Shown: piece after piece, positions 24,362 through 32,134 of the stretch | How the letters are laid out: every line of letters begins with the position of its first letter | How positions within the stretch are numbered: position 1 is the stretch's first letter | Origin: Rikenellaceae bacterium | GTDB lineage: Bacteria; Bacteroidota; Bacteroidia; Bacteroidales; Rikenellaceae | Direction: 5' to 3' | Assembly: GCA_017463585.1 (NCBI GenBank) | Contig: JAFTOX010000011.1 | Location: 1 to 49,747 of the forward strand | DNA: 49,747 nt | Notes under the pieces: generated by a model | Database searches by the model: none | What the model was told of the DNA's origin: nothing | The model's input: the letters and a program-made list of their open reading frames with translations, nothing else | Translations under genes and position numbers: made by a program

Positions 24362-25069
24362 ATGAAATACAAACGTATATTGCTCAAACTCAGCGGCGAA
24401 TCGCTGATGGGCGCACAGAAATATGGTCTTTCGACCGACGTACTCACCTCGTATGCACGTCAGATCCGCGACGTGGCAGCAACGGGTGTGCAGATCGGTA
24501 TTGTGATCGGTGGCGGTAATATTTTCCGTGGTCTGAGTGGCGTGAGCCGTGGTTTCGACCGCGTGAAGGGCGACCAGATGGGTATGCTCGCAACGATCAT
24601 CAACTCGTTGGCATTGCAGTCGGCATTGGAGGACGCAGGCGTCAAGGCACGCGTGCTGACCTCGATCCGTATGGAACCCATTGGCGAGTATTACTCGAAG
24701 GCTCGCGCGCTGGAACTGATGGAGGCGGGTTATGTGGTTATCGTCGGTGGCGGCACGTCGAATCCCTTCTTCTCGACCGACTCGGCATCGGCTCTGCGTG
24801 GCGTCGAGTTGGAGTGCGAGGTGCTGTTGAAGGGCACCCGTGTCGATGGTGTCTATACGGCTGATCCTGAGAAAGATCCGACCGCAACGAAGTTCGACGA
24901 AATCACGTTCGACGAGGTGCTCGATCGTCGTTTGAAGGTGATGGATCAGACCGCTTTCACGCTCTGCCGCGAGAACGGATTGCAGATCATCGTCTTCGAT
25001 ATGGACACCGAGGGCAACCTCGCACGTGTGCTGTCGGACGAGAAGATAGGTACGTTGGTTAAACTTTAA
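24362..25069 (+). CDS. pyrH: UMP kinase
   Basis: Hexameric bacterial UMP kinase making UDP from UMP and ATP, 235 residues as usual. The amino-acid-kinase fold shows KLSGESLMG at the start, IGGGNIFRG (about 50-58), VGGGTSNPFFSTDSA (about 128-142) and VDGVYTADPEKDPTA (about 161-175). It is the start of a pyrH-tlpA-like-frr cluster. In many bacteria pyrH and frr are adjacent. Confidence 0.97.
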   Translation: MKYKRILLKLSGESLMGAQKYGLSTDVLTSYARQIRDVAATGVQIGIVIGGGNIFRGLSGVSRGFDRVKGDQMGMLATIINSLALQSALEDAGVKARVLTSIRMEPIGEYYSKARALELMEAGYVVIVGGGTSNPFFSTDSASALRGVELECEVLLKGTRVDGVYTADPEKDPTATKFDEITFDEVLDRRLKVMDQTAFTLCRENGLQIIVFDMDTEGNLARVLSDEKIGTLVKL

Positions 25070-25080
25070 TTTGTGGTGCG

Positions 25081-25623
25081 ATGAAAAAGATAATTGTTGC
25101 GGCAGTGTTCCTTTTGGCAGTTTCGGTTGCCTCTGTGCTTGTGATTCGTGCACAGCGCCTGCCGGTTGATGACGCTGCTGTTGCCGTGATTGGCGATAAG
25201 TGCCCTTCGTTTGAGGTGCAAATGCTTGACGGCGATGTGGTTTCGAGTGACTCGCTGCGTGGTAAAACCGTCCTGATCAACTTCTGGGCTACGTGGTGTC
25301 CGCCCTGCAACGAGGAGATGACGCGCGTCGAGAAGGAGATCATCGAGCGCTTTGCCGGTGAGGAGTTTGTCTTCCTGCCCATCTCGCGTGGCGAGAAACC
25401 CGAAGTGGTCAGCGCGTGGCGCACGAAGAAGGGCTACAAGTTCGATATAGGTCTTGACATCGCAACCGAGATCTTCCCGCAGTTTGCCCGCACCTATATT
25501 CCTCGCAACTACTTGATCGATCCCGACGGAACGATCGTCTATTACGAGGTCGGCTACGATGAAAAACTCTTTGACGAGCTTGTGAATAAGATCGACGAAA
25601 CGATCCAAAACGCTAAGAAATAA
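25081..25623 (+). CDS. TlpA-like thioredoxin-family protein
   Basis: The 180-residue protein has an uncleaved anchor or signal segment (about 3-24) and a thioredoxin domain whose active site is WCPPC (in FWATWCPPCNEEM, about residue 75). GDKCPSFEVQMLDG and FARTYIPRNYLIDPDG are typical of the AhpC/TSA-TlpA group. It should act as a thiol reductase in the periplasm. It lies between pyrH and frr, with 11 and 23 bp spacers, so it is likely co-expressed with them although its role differs. Confidence 0.9.
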   Translation: MKKIIVAAVFLLAVSVASVLVIRAQRLPVDDAAVAVIGDKCPSFEVQMLDGDVVSSDSLRGKTVLINFWATWCPPCNEEMTRVEKEIIERFAGEEFVFLPISRGEKPEVVSAWRTKKGYKFDIGLDIATEIFPQFARTYIPRNYLIDPDGTIVYYEVGYDEKLFDELVNKIDETIQNAKK

Positions 25624-25646
25624 TTACTTAAAACACAGATACAGTT

Positions 25647-26210
25647 ATGACAGAACAGAGCAAACAGATCCTCGACAATGCATCGTCGAAGATGCAGAAG
25701 GCGCTCGACTATTTCGAAGATGAATTGGCGAACGTACGTGCAGGCAAGGCCAGCACCAACCTCCTGAATGGCGTGATGGTTGATTACTATGGCGCTCCGA
25801 CCCCCGTGTCGCAGGTTGCCAGCGTAACCGTCCCCGACGCTAAGACGGTGATTATCCAGCCGTGGGAGAAGAATCTGATTCGTGCCATCGAGAAGGCAAT
25901 TATCGACTCGAACATCGGCTTGGCTCCCTCGAACAATGGTGAGCAGATTCGCTTGACGATGCCCCCTCTGACTGAGGAGCGCCGTAAGCAGCTCGTTAAG
26001 CAGGTTCGCGGCAGTGCCGAGAATGCTCGTGTAACGTTGCGTAACATTCGTCGTGATGCTGTCGATGCGTTCAAGAAGGCGCAGAAGGACGGTATGCCCG
26101 AGGACGAGGCAAAATCGGGCGAGGGCGAAGCACAGAAGGTGATCGAAAAGTATTCGAAGAAGCTCGATGCAATGCTCGACGCTAAGGAGAAGGAGATTAT
26201 GACCGTGTAA
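25647..26210 (+). CDS. frr: ribosome recycling factor
   Basis: The 187-residue tRNA-mimic protein, with EF-G, splits the post-termination ribosome. The conserved core is visible: NVRAGKAST, YYGAPTPVSQVASV, IQPWEKNLIRAIEKAI and RLTMPPLTEERRKQLVKQVR. The length and ends are normal. It closes the pyrH cluster and is followed by a terminator. Confidence 0.97.
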   Translation: MTEQSKQILDNASSKMQKALDYFEDELANVRAGKASTNLLNGVMVDYYGAPTPVSQVASVTVPDAKTVIIQPWEKNLIRAIEKAIIDSNIGLAPSNNGEQIRLTMPPLTEERRKQLVKQVRGSAENARVTLRNIRRDAVDAFKKAQKDGMPEDEAKSGEGEAQKVIEKYSKKLDAMLDAKEKEIMTV

Positions 26211-26231
26211 TTTGTTGCTCCTCAATGATTA

Positions 26232-26259
26232 AGCCGCTCTGCAAAGGGCGGCTTTTTTT
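26232..26259 (+). terminator. frr terminator
   Basis: An 8-bp stem AGCCGCTC/GGGCGGCT (one G-T pair) with a T7 run begins 22 bp after the frr stop. Confidence 0.8.
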
Positions 26260-26295
26260 GATTCACAAATTGCATTATAATCCACACTTAGTGGC

Positions 26296-26365
26296 TCATC
26301 ATTGGCGGGTGGGGGGCTCGCCCGAAGGGCGACCCGCCAATGATGACACGCCGCATAACGGCGTG
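26296..26365. repeat. dispersed palindromic element, copy A
   Basis: Perfect 15-bp outer stem (TCATCATTGGCGGGT at 26296-26310 with its complement at 26332-26346). It encloses a G-rich strand and an inner hairpin TCGCCC-GAA-GGGCGA. A second hairpin, CACGCCG/CGGCGTG, follows at 26347-26365. The element lies between the convergent genes frr and upp. A reading frame across it (26225-26458) is not credible as a gene. Related copies are at 31962-32031 and 41273-41341. Confidence 0.75.
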
Positions 26366-26425
26366 ATCATTTCAATTCAGTTTTTTGAGAATAACCGACC
26401 AATTGCTTACTCAACCTTCATAACA

Positions 26426-26456
26426 AAAAAACCACCCCAGCGAAGGAGTGGCTCTT
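26426..26456 (-). terminator. upp terminator
   Basis: On the minus strand CCACTCC/GGGGTGG (one G-T pair) is followed by a run of seven T, 23 bp or more downstream of the upp stop. Confidence 0.7.
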
Positions 26457-26478
26457 AATATTAATATAGGTATTCGGA

Positions 26479-27132
26479 TTACAACTTCTCGCCGTAGGCC
26501 AAATCGCCTGCGTCGCCGATGCCCGGCACGATGTACGACTTCGACGTCAGCTCCTCATCGACCGCTCCGCACCAGATCGTAGTTGTCTTCTCGGACATAT
26601 GCTGCTTGACGTAATCAACACCCTCCTCGCTTGCGATAACTGCCGCAATATGAGTGTGTTTGGGGGTGCCACCCTTTTCGCACAGAGCCTCGTAGGTGAG
26701 CACGATCGACGAACCGGTTGCCAACATAGGGTCTGCCAAAATCAGCACCTTGCCCTCCAAACTGCCACACGAGATGTACTCAACCTTGATCTTGAACTTA
26801 CCATCTTTGCTATACTTGCGATAGGCCGAAACAAAGGCGTTCTGCGCGTCGTCAAAGTAGTTCAGAAAACCCTGATGGAAGGGCAGACCAGCACGCAGAA
26901 TTGTCGCAACGACCACCTCGTCGCTTACTTGCATCACGGCTGCTTCGCCCAGCGGAGTCTCGACAACGGTGGGGGTGTAGTCGAGCGTCTTGCTGATTTC
27001 GTATGCAGTTACCTCGCCCATACGTTCGAGGTTGCGGCGGAAACGCATACTATCGACCTGAATTTTACGATCGCGCATCTCGGCGATAAACTTATTGACG
27101 ATCGAATTTTGTTGGTTGAGAATGTGTAACAT
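26479..27132 (-). CDS. upp: uracil phosphoribosyltransferase
   Basis: Pyrimidine salvage enzyme making UMP from uracil and PRPP. The 217-residue protein has the PRPP loop in LADPMLATGSSIVLTYEAL, ILRAGLPFHQGFLNYF upstream, and the uracil-binding end in PGIGDAGDLAYG. The length is slightly above the usual 208. A TAACTTCG box on the minus strand (27141-27148) lies just before the start, so the leader would be very short. It is convergent with frr. Confidence 0.95.
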   Translation of the reverse strand: MLHILNQQNSIVNKFIAEMRDRKIQVDSMRFRRNLERMGEVTAYEISKTLDYTPTVVETPLGEAAVMQVSDEVVVATILRAGLPFHQGFLNYFDDAQNAFVSAYRKYSKDGKFKIKVEYISCGSLEGKVLILADPMLATGSSIVLTYEALCEKGGTPKHTHIAAVIASEEGVDYVKQHMSEKTTTIWCGAVDEELTSKSYIVPGIGDAGDLAYGEKL

Positions 27133-27163
27133 AATCGTATCGAAGTTATTGAAGGTTAGTCAA

Positions 27164-28393
27164 TTAGTACAGGAAGTTGTTGAACGGATAGCGTCCTGCG
27201 TGAATCTCGCGCACCATCGAATAGAGGTCCTGGCGCAACTTGTCGATGTTCTGTCGGTCGAGCGCCGAAATGAAGATACAAGGCGCATCGGTCGAGGCCA
27301 TATAGGTACGTTTCAGATCGTCGAGCGAGAGGTTTTCGCGCGTTGCGGGGGTCAGGTCGTCCTCGTCTTTCTTAATATAGGTGTAGGCGTCGATCTTGTT
27401 GAAGATGATGAAGGTCGGCTTGTCGCCTGCACCAATCTCGCGCAGGGTCTGCTTCACCACGTCCATCTGCTCCTCGAATCCGGGGTGCGAAATATCGACA
27501 ACGTGCAGCAGCAGATCGGCCTCACGTACCTCATCGAGGGTCGATTTGAACGACTCGACCAGCTGCGTCGGCAACTTGCGAATGAAACCAACGGTGTCCG
27601 AAAGCAGGAACGGAAGATTGTCGAAAACCACCTTGCGCACCGTCGTATCGAGCGTCGCAAAGAGCTTATTCTCAGCGAATACGTCGCTCTTACTCAGCAG
27701 GTTCATCAGCGTCGATTTGCCCACGTTCGTATAGCCGACCAACGACACACGCACCATCTGTCCGCGGTTGCTACGCTGCACAGCCATCTGGCGGTCGATC
27801 TTTTTCAGATCCTCTTTGAGTTTCGAGATTCGATTGCGGACAATACGACGGTCGGTCTCGATCTCGCGCTCACCCGCACCACCACGTGTGCCCGTGCCGC
27901 CTCGCTGACGTTCGAGGTGGGTCCACATACCCGTCAGTCGCGGCAACATATATTCGAGCTGCGCCACCTCGACCTGCGTCTTGGCGTAGGCAGTCTGTGC
28001 GCGTCCCACGAAGATGTCCAAAATCAGTCGCGTACGGTCCTGCGTGAGGCAGGGGAGTGCCTTCTCGATGTTGCGGGTCTGTGAGGGCGAGAGTTCATCG
28101 TCGAAGATCACTACGTCGATGGCGTTCTCCTCACAGAACTGAGCGATTTCCTCCAACTTACCCGGACCCACATAGATACGCGAGTTGGGCGAGGGCAGCA
28201 TCTGCATAAAGCGGCGCACGGTAACGATTCCGGCGGTCTCGGCCAGAAATTCCAACTCGTCGAGATACTCTTCGGCTTGGCGCTGCTTCGAGCGATCGGT
28301 GATGACCGTCACAAGCACTGCGCGGCGACGAGGATCGACCTCGACGACCTCGGTTGCGGTGTTGTTTGTATTCTTTGTTTTGCTGTCATCCAT
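27164..28393 (-). CDS. hflX: ribosome-associated GTPase HflX
   Basis: The 409-residue protein has the HflX N-terminal domain (YVGPGKLEEI and DDELSPSQTRNIE), a glycine-rich linker (RQRGGTGTRGGAGE) and a G domain. G1 is GYTNVGKST (about 216-224), G3 is DTVGFIRKLP, and G4 is NKID. The family binds the large ribosomal subunit and can split stalled ribosomes in stress. The N-terminal extension is rich in Asn and Thr. It is monocistronic, upstream of upp on the same strand. Confidence 0.95.
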   Translation of the reverse strand: MDDSKTKNTNNTATEVVEVDPRRRAVLVTVITDRSKQRQAEEYLDELEFLAETAGIVTVRRFMQMLPSPNSRIYVGPGKLEEIAQFCEENAIDVVIFDDELSPSQTRNIEKALPCLTQDRTRLILDIFVGRAQTAYAKTQVEVAQLEYMLPRLTGMWTHLERQRGGTGTRGGAGEREIETDRRIVRNRISKLKEDLKKIDRQMAVQRSNRGQMVRVSLVGYTNVGKSTLMNLLSKSDVFAENKLFATLDTTVRKVVFDNLPFLLSDTVGFIRKLPTQLVESFKSTLDEVREADLLLHVVDISHPGFEEQMDVVKQTLREIGAGDKPTFIIFNKIDAYTYIKKDEDDLTPATRENLSLDDLKRTYMASTDAPCIFISALDRQNIDKLRQDLYSMVREIHAGRYPFNNFLY

Positions 28394-28433
28394 TGGCTAA
28401 TTGAGTTATAAACAAGGTATTACCTCCTGTAAA

Positions 28434-28468
28434 AACGAGGGTATCCCTCCAATGGGGACACCCTCATA
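28434..28468 (-). terminator. terminator of the TonB-like gene
   Basis: The minus strand GAGGGTGTCCC/GGGATACCCTC hairpin is followed by T residues. Confidence 0.75.
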
Positions 28469-28492
28469 TTTTGTCGGTTGTAATACTTTCGA

Positions 28493-29173
28493 TTACTGGA
28501 TACGGAACTCTACGGGCAGAGTGTAACGTACACGCACGGGCGAGTTACGCTGCTTACCGGGAGTCCACTTGGGCGACGACTGCAGTACGCGAACAGCCTC
28601 ATCAGCCAGCGAGCGGTCGGGGCTCTGCATAACCTGAATGTTGGTGAGCGAACCGTCGCGCTCGATAACGAAGGTCAGCGTTACCTTACCCGAGATACCG
28701 TTCTCCTGAGCGATCTGGGGATACTTCAACTTACCCTGAACCCACGAGCGGAACTTCATCAGGTCACCACCTTGGAACTTAGGCATCTCCTCAGCGATGA
28801 TGAAGGGAGCGTCGTCCTCAGCAGCCTCCTCGACAACCTCGATATTCTGAACGATTTCGATGTCCTCCGAGAACTCCGAGAAGTCGAACTCAGTATCGAT
28901 CTTGGTGTCGTTGGTTACGACGTTCAGCACGTCCGACAGAACCTGCATCTCGACCTTCTTGGGAGGCTCGGGCGGCTTCTGGTCCTGGGTGGTGATGTCG
29001 GTGATTTCCTCCTCGACAACCTCCATACTTGCTTCAATGATCTCTACATTACGCTCACTCTGAGTGTAAGCGAAAGCGGCAACGGTCAGCAACAAAGCGA
29101 AGATCATACCGATTTCGAGGAACAGACCTTTCTTGTTATTCAGGTCAGCTTTGGGTGATTTTTTGATTTGCAT
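28493..29173 (-). CDS. energy transducer TonB-family protein
   Basis: The 226-residue protein has an N-terminal cytoplasmic stretch, one transmembrane helix (about 19-40, LEIGMIFALLLTVAAFAYTQ), an acidic, proline-poor periplasmic linker and a C-terminal TonB domain (about 140-226). The TonB part shows YPQIAQENGISGKVTLTFVI, with DEAVRVLQSSPKWTPGKQ and PVRVRYTLPVEF. It should pass proton-motive force from ExbB-ExbD to outer-membrane receptors. No exbB or exbD is adjacent, so it relies on another locus. The promoter box is at 29224-29231. Confidence 0.9.
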   Translation of the reverse strand: MQIKKSPKADLNNKKGLFLEIGMIFALLLTVAAFAYTQSERNVEIIEASMEVVEEEITDITTQDQKPPEPPKKVEMQVLSDVLNVVTNDTKIDTEFDFSEFSEDIEIVQNIEVVEEAAEDDAPFIIAEEMPKFQGGDLMKFRSWVQGKLKYPQIAQENGISGKVTLTFVIERDGSLTNIQVMQSPDRSLADEAVRVLQSSPKWTPGKQRNSPVRVRYTLPVEFRIQ

Positions 29174-29223
29174 TATTAATTAATTTTAATTGTTTTCGTC
29201 GAAAAACATCATTTGTTGCACTA

Positions 29224-29231
29224 CAAATATA
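29224..29231 (-). promoter_or_regulatory. -7 promoter box for the TonB-like gene
   Basis: The minus strand reads TATATTTG, 51 bp upstream of the start. Confidence 0.55.
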
Positions 29232-29284
29232 GTAACAATATCCGAAAAAAAATAGTTTTGCTCAAAAAAAACTCAAAAAATACA

Positions 29285-29292
29285 TATATTTG
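29285..29292 (+). promoter_or_regulatory. -7 promoter box for rlmN
   Basis: TATATTTG lies 41 bp upstream of the rlmN ATG, divergent from the TonB promoter. TTTTG at 29256-29260 may be the -33 element. Confidence 0.55.
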
Positions 29293-29332
29293 CACTCGTG
29301 AGCCTCGTAGAGGGGCATTTTGAAGACGATTT

Positions 29333-30355
29333 ATGGAACATTTGTACGGAAAAACTCTTGCCGAGTTGCGTCTGGTGGCCGAGGAGTACGGGCTGCCGCG
29401 ATTTGCTGCGGGGCAGATGGCACGTTGGCTTTACAAGCGTCACGTGAACGATATTGCGGCGATGACCGACCTCTCGGCGGTGGCGCGTGCGCGATTGGCG
29501 GAGCGTTATGATGTGGGTCTGACGGCTCCGTTGGCGGTCAGTGCCTCGGAGGACGGAACACGCAAGTATCTCTATGCAACCGAGAGTTCGGGTCGCCATA
29601 TTGAGTCGGCGTATATCCCTGATGGTGAGCGTGCTACGTTGTGCGTTTCGTCGCAGGCTGGGTGCCGTATGGGTTGCCGTTTCTGTATGACCTCGCGTCA
29701 GGGTCTGCACCACTCGCTCTCGACGCTCGAAATCCTGAATCAGATCGCCTCGTTGCCCGAACGCGACCGACTGACCAATGTGGTCTATATGGGTATGGGC
29801 GAGCCGTTGGATAATCTCGACAATGTCCTGCGTTCGCTCGAAGTGCTCACCTCGGAGTGGGGAAACGGTTGGAGTCCGACCCGAATTACCCTCTCGACAG
29901 CGGGTATGTTGCCCTCGTTGAAGCGCTTTTTGGAAGAGTCGTCGGTGCATTTGGCAGTCAGCCTGCACAACCCGTTCCACGATGAGCGTCAGGAGATTAT
30001 GCCTATCGAAAAACCCTATCCGATTGCCGAGGTGATGAAGTTGTTGCGTCAGTACGATTTCACGCACCAGCGCCGTGTCAGCTTCGAGTATATCGTGATG
30101 AGTGGGTTGAACGATTCGCCCCGCCACGTGGCCGAGCTGGCTCGTCTGCTCAATGGTGTGGCGTGTCGTATCAATCTGATTCGTTTCCACAAAATCCCCG
30201 ATTCGCCCTATTTCAGCCCTCCGCAGCCGCAGATGGAGGCCTTCCGTGATGCGCTGATCCGCAAGGGTATTATGACCACAATCCGCCGTTCGCGTGGCGA
30301 GGATATCAAGGCGGCGTGCGGTCTGCTCTCGACGCTCGGGGTCGATAAGGCGTAG
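29333..30355 (+). CDS. rlmN: 23S rRNA (adenine2503-C2)-methyltransferase RlmN
   Basis: Radical SAM methylase of 23S rRNA A2503 and of tRNA. The 340 residues are the normal size. The cluster motif CRMGCRFC gives C111, C115 and C118. VVYMGMGEPLDN is the SAM-binding GGEP-like motif. The second catalytic cysteine is in GEDIKAACGLL near residue 331. SQAGC and LAVSLHNP are also family hallmarks. It starts after a clear -7 box. Confidence 0.96.
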   Translation: MEHLYGKTLAELRLVAEEYGLPRFAAGQMARWLYKRHVNDIAAMTDLSAVARARLAERYDVGLTAPLAVSASEDGTRKYLYATESSGRHIESAYIPDGERATLCVSSQAGCRMGCRFCMTSRQGLHHSLSTLEILNQIASLPERDRLTNVVYMGMGEPLDNLDNVLRSLEVLTSEWGNGWSPTRITLSTAGMLPSLKRFLEESSVHLAVSLHNPFHDERQEIMPIEKPYPIAEVMKLLRQYDFTHQRRVSFEYIVMSGLNDSPRHVAELARLLNGVACRINLIRFHKIPDSPYFSPPQPQMEAFRDALIRKGIMTTIRRSRGEDIKAACGLLSTLGVDKA

Positions 30356-30408
30356 CTCGGGCACGTGATTTGAACGATGGTGCGGGTAACTTTATATATA
30401 ATTATTGT

Positions 30409-30834
30409 ATGAAAAAGTATCTTTTAATTCTCGTTTTGACGTTGGCGACTTTCGTGTCGGCGATGGCGAAGGGTGGGGTAGAGTTCCGCGATGGAGCGCT
30501 CGATGATATGGTGGCTGAGGCTGCCGCAGAAGAGAAATATCTCTTTGTCGAATTGTTTGCAACGTGGTGCGGTCCGTGCCGAATGATGGAGCGCACGTTG
30601 GCAACCGATGAGGTGGGTGCGTATATGAATCCACGCTTTGTATCAGTGCGTTACGATGTCGATAAGGCTACGGGAGCGTTGCTTGCGCGAACCAATGGTG
30701 TGCGTAGTATCCCGACCTGCTTGGTGATGAACGGCAAAGGTGAGGTGGTAGGTCGTTTAGTCGGATCGAGCTCGCCCGAAAAATTCGTAGCCTCGATGCG
30801 TAGTCTGCTGGCAAATATCTCGGAAGAGGAGTAA
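30409..30834 (+). CDS. secreted thioredoxin-family protein
   Basis: The 141-residue protein has a signal peptide (MKKYLLILVLTLATFVSAMA) and a thioredoxin domain with active site WCGPC (in LFATWCGPCRMMERT). The end has IPTCLVMNGKGEVVGRLVG, where the cis-Pro loop is RSIPTC. It should act in the periplasm as a disulfide reductase or a general oxidoreductase. An in-frame ATG at 30370 lies before the signal peptide and is less likely. TAACTTTA upstream is a near-match to the promoter box. Confidence 0.87.
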   Translation: MKKYLLILVLTLATFVSAMAKGGVEFRDGALDDMVAEAAAEEKYLFVELFATWCGPCRMMERTLATDEVGAYMNPRFVSVRYDVDKATGALLARTNGVRSIPTCLVMNGKGEVVGRLVGSSSPEKFVASMRSLLANISEEE

Positions 30835-30873
30835 AAACGTCGCGGGGGTAGCGCTTTTTCTCGAAAAAAGTGC

Positions 30874-30881
30874 TATATTTG
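30874..30881 (+). promoter_or_regulatory. -7 promoter box for deoC
   Basis: TATATTTG lies 40 bp before the deoC ATG. Confidence 0.55.
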
Positions 30882-30921
30882 CGGTAGAGTACCTAATGTG
30901 CAACAAAAATAGTGATCAGAT

Positions 30922-31797
30922 ATGGAATACTTAACCAAACTTCAAGAATATGCTGCGGCTCCGACCGTTGAGGAGGTAGCCGAGAAGGTGGCGGCGGCAC
31001 GCGAGGCTGCAAAGGCTAACGAGACGACCGATGTCTATAAATTTTGCTATTCGACCATCGACCTCACGACGTTGGCTTGTACCGATTCGGTGGAGTCGGT
31101 AACACGTTTTGCGCGTCGTGCTGCGGAGTTCTATATCGACTATCCGCATATTCCGAACGTGGCGTCGATTTGCGTCTATCCTCCTTTCGTTGAGACGGTT
31201 GGATTGGCCGTAGATGGTACTCCGATGCGCATTACAAGCGTGTCGGGCGGTTTCCCTGCGTCGCAGACGTTCCTCGAAGTGAAGGTTTTGGAGACGGCTA
31301 TGGCGATCGAGAATGGTGCCGACGAGATCGACATCGTGATCAACGTGGGCGAACTGATGGCGGGTCGTGTCGATGAGATGGCGTCGGAGATCGAGGTGCT
31401 GCGCGAGGAGGCTTCGGACGTGGTTTTGAAGGTGATCATCGAGTCGGGTGCGCTGAAAACTCCCGAGCTGATCCGCAAGGCGTCGTTGTTGGCGATGATG
31501 GCGGGTGCAGACTTTGTCAAGACCTCGACCGGTAAGATCGACGTCGCAGCAACGCCCGAGGCTGCTGTTGTGATGTGTGAGGCTATCCGCGACTACTACG
31601 AGAAAACGGGTCGCAAGGTCGGTTTCAAGGCGGCAGGTGGCGTGCGCACGGCTGAGGACGCAGCGCTCTACTACACCATCGTCGAGCAGACGCTCGGTAA
31701 GGAGTGGCTTACCCCCGAATTGTTCCGTATCGGTGCAAGTTCGGTTGCCAATAACCTGATCTCGGCAATCGAAGGCAAGGAGGTTAAGTACTTCTAA
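30922..31797 (+). CDS. deoC: deoxyribose-phosphate aldolase
   Basis: Class I aldolase splitting 2-deoxyribose 5-phosphate to glyceraldehyde 3-phosphate and acetaldehyde in nucleoside catabolism. The Schiff-base lysine is K200 in GADFVKTSTGK. VGFKAAGGVRTAEDA carries the second lysine and the phosphate site. At 291 residues it belongs to the longer form with an N-terminal helical extension of about 40 residues. It is followed by a terminator and a palindromic element. Confidence 0.95.
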   Translation: MEYLTKLQEYAAAPTVEEVAEKVAAAREAAKANETTDVYKFCYSTIDLTTLACTDSVESVTRFARRAAEFYIDYPHIPNVASICVYPPFVETVGLAVDGTPMRITSVSGGFPASQTFLEVKVLETAMAIENGADEIDIVINVGELMAGRVDEMASEIEVLREEASDVVLKVIIESGALKTPELIRKASLLAMMAGADFVKTSTGKIDVAATPEAAVVMCEAIRDYYEKTGRKVGFKAAGGVRTAEDAALYYTIVEQTLGKEWLTPELFRIGASSVANNLISAIEGKEVKYF

Positions 31798-31912
31798 TTC
31801 AGGATTAATCTGCCTACGGCAGCTTTTCCTCCTTCGCGCCTCAGCTGAGTTCAAGCAAACTTGACTCAGCATTCGGCTTGGCGTCGGTTCAAAATTAATC
31901 ATTCGCAATTTT

Positions 31913-31942
31913 GCTACGCTCCTGTTGGGGCGTGGCTTTTTT
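31913..31942 (+). terminator. deoC terminator
   Basis: The stem GCTACGCTC/GGGCGTGGC (with G-T pairs) is followed by T6. Confidence 0.65.
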
Positions 31943-31961
31943 GTTTGCCAAAATGAATTGG

Positions 31962-32031
31962 CAAAATCTCCGATTTTGACACACCTTCGCGGGCTCGCCC
32001 TTCGGGCGACCCCCCGCAGCCCGCGAAGGTG
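31962..32031. repeat. dispersed palindromic element, copy B
   Basis: A 14-bp outer stem CACCTTCGCGGGCT (31982-31995) pairs with 32018-32031 around an inner TCGCCC-TTC-GGGCGA hairpin and a C-rich strand. It is flanked by the hairpin CAAAATC-TCC-GATTTTG (31962-31978). The reverse complement aligns with copy C at 41273-41341. The differences fall on both sides of the stems and keep pairing. Confidence 0.75.
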
Positions 32032-32072
32032 CGCTCTCATTTGAATCAAAGAACAGAATATTTAACTCAAAA

Positions 32073-32104
32073 AATAAGACCGTCCCACTCGGAACGGTCT
32101 TATT
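32073..32104 (-). terminator. ppdK terminator
   Basis: On the minus strand AATAAGACCGT/ACGGTCTTATT is followed by a T run, 31 bp from the ppdK stop. Confidence 0.8.
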
Positions 32105-32134
32105 CGCAATATTTGGTTAAATCAGTCTAACCTC

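Larger units (their letters stand above)
31798..32072. other. structured convergent intergenic region between deoC and ppdK
   Basis: No credible gene. It contains a hairpin GCTGAGTTCAAG/CTTGACTCAGC near 31842-31869, the deoC terminator at 31913-31942, palindromic element copy B (31962-32031) and then the ppdK terminator. Confidence 0.6.

Noticed and set aside
26225..26458. 77-codon frame after frr
   Set aside because: It runs through the frr terminator and the palindromic element, so it is a product of repeats and not a gene.
29273..30364. 363-codon minus-strand frame opposite rlmN
   Set aside because: Shadow of rlmN, which has all radical SAM residues.
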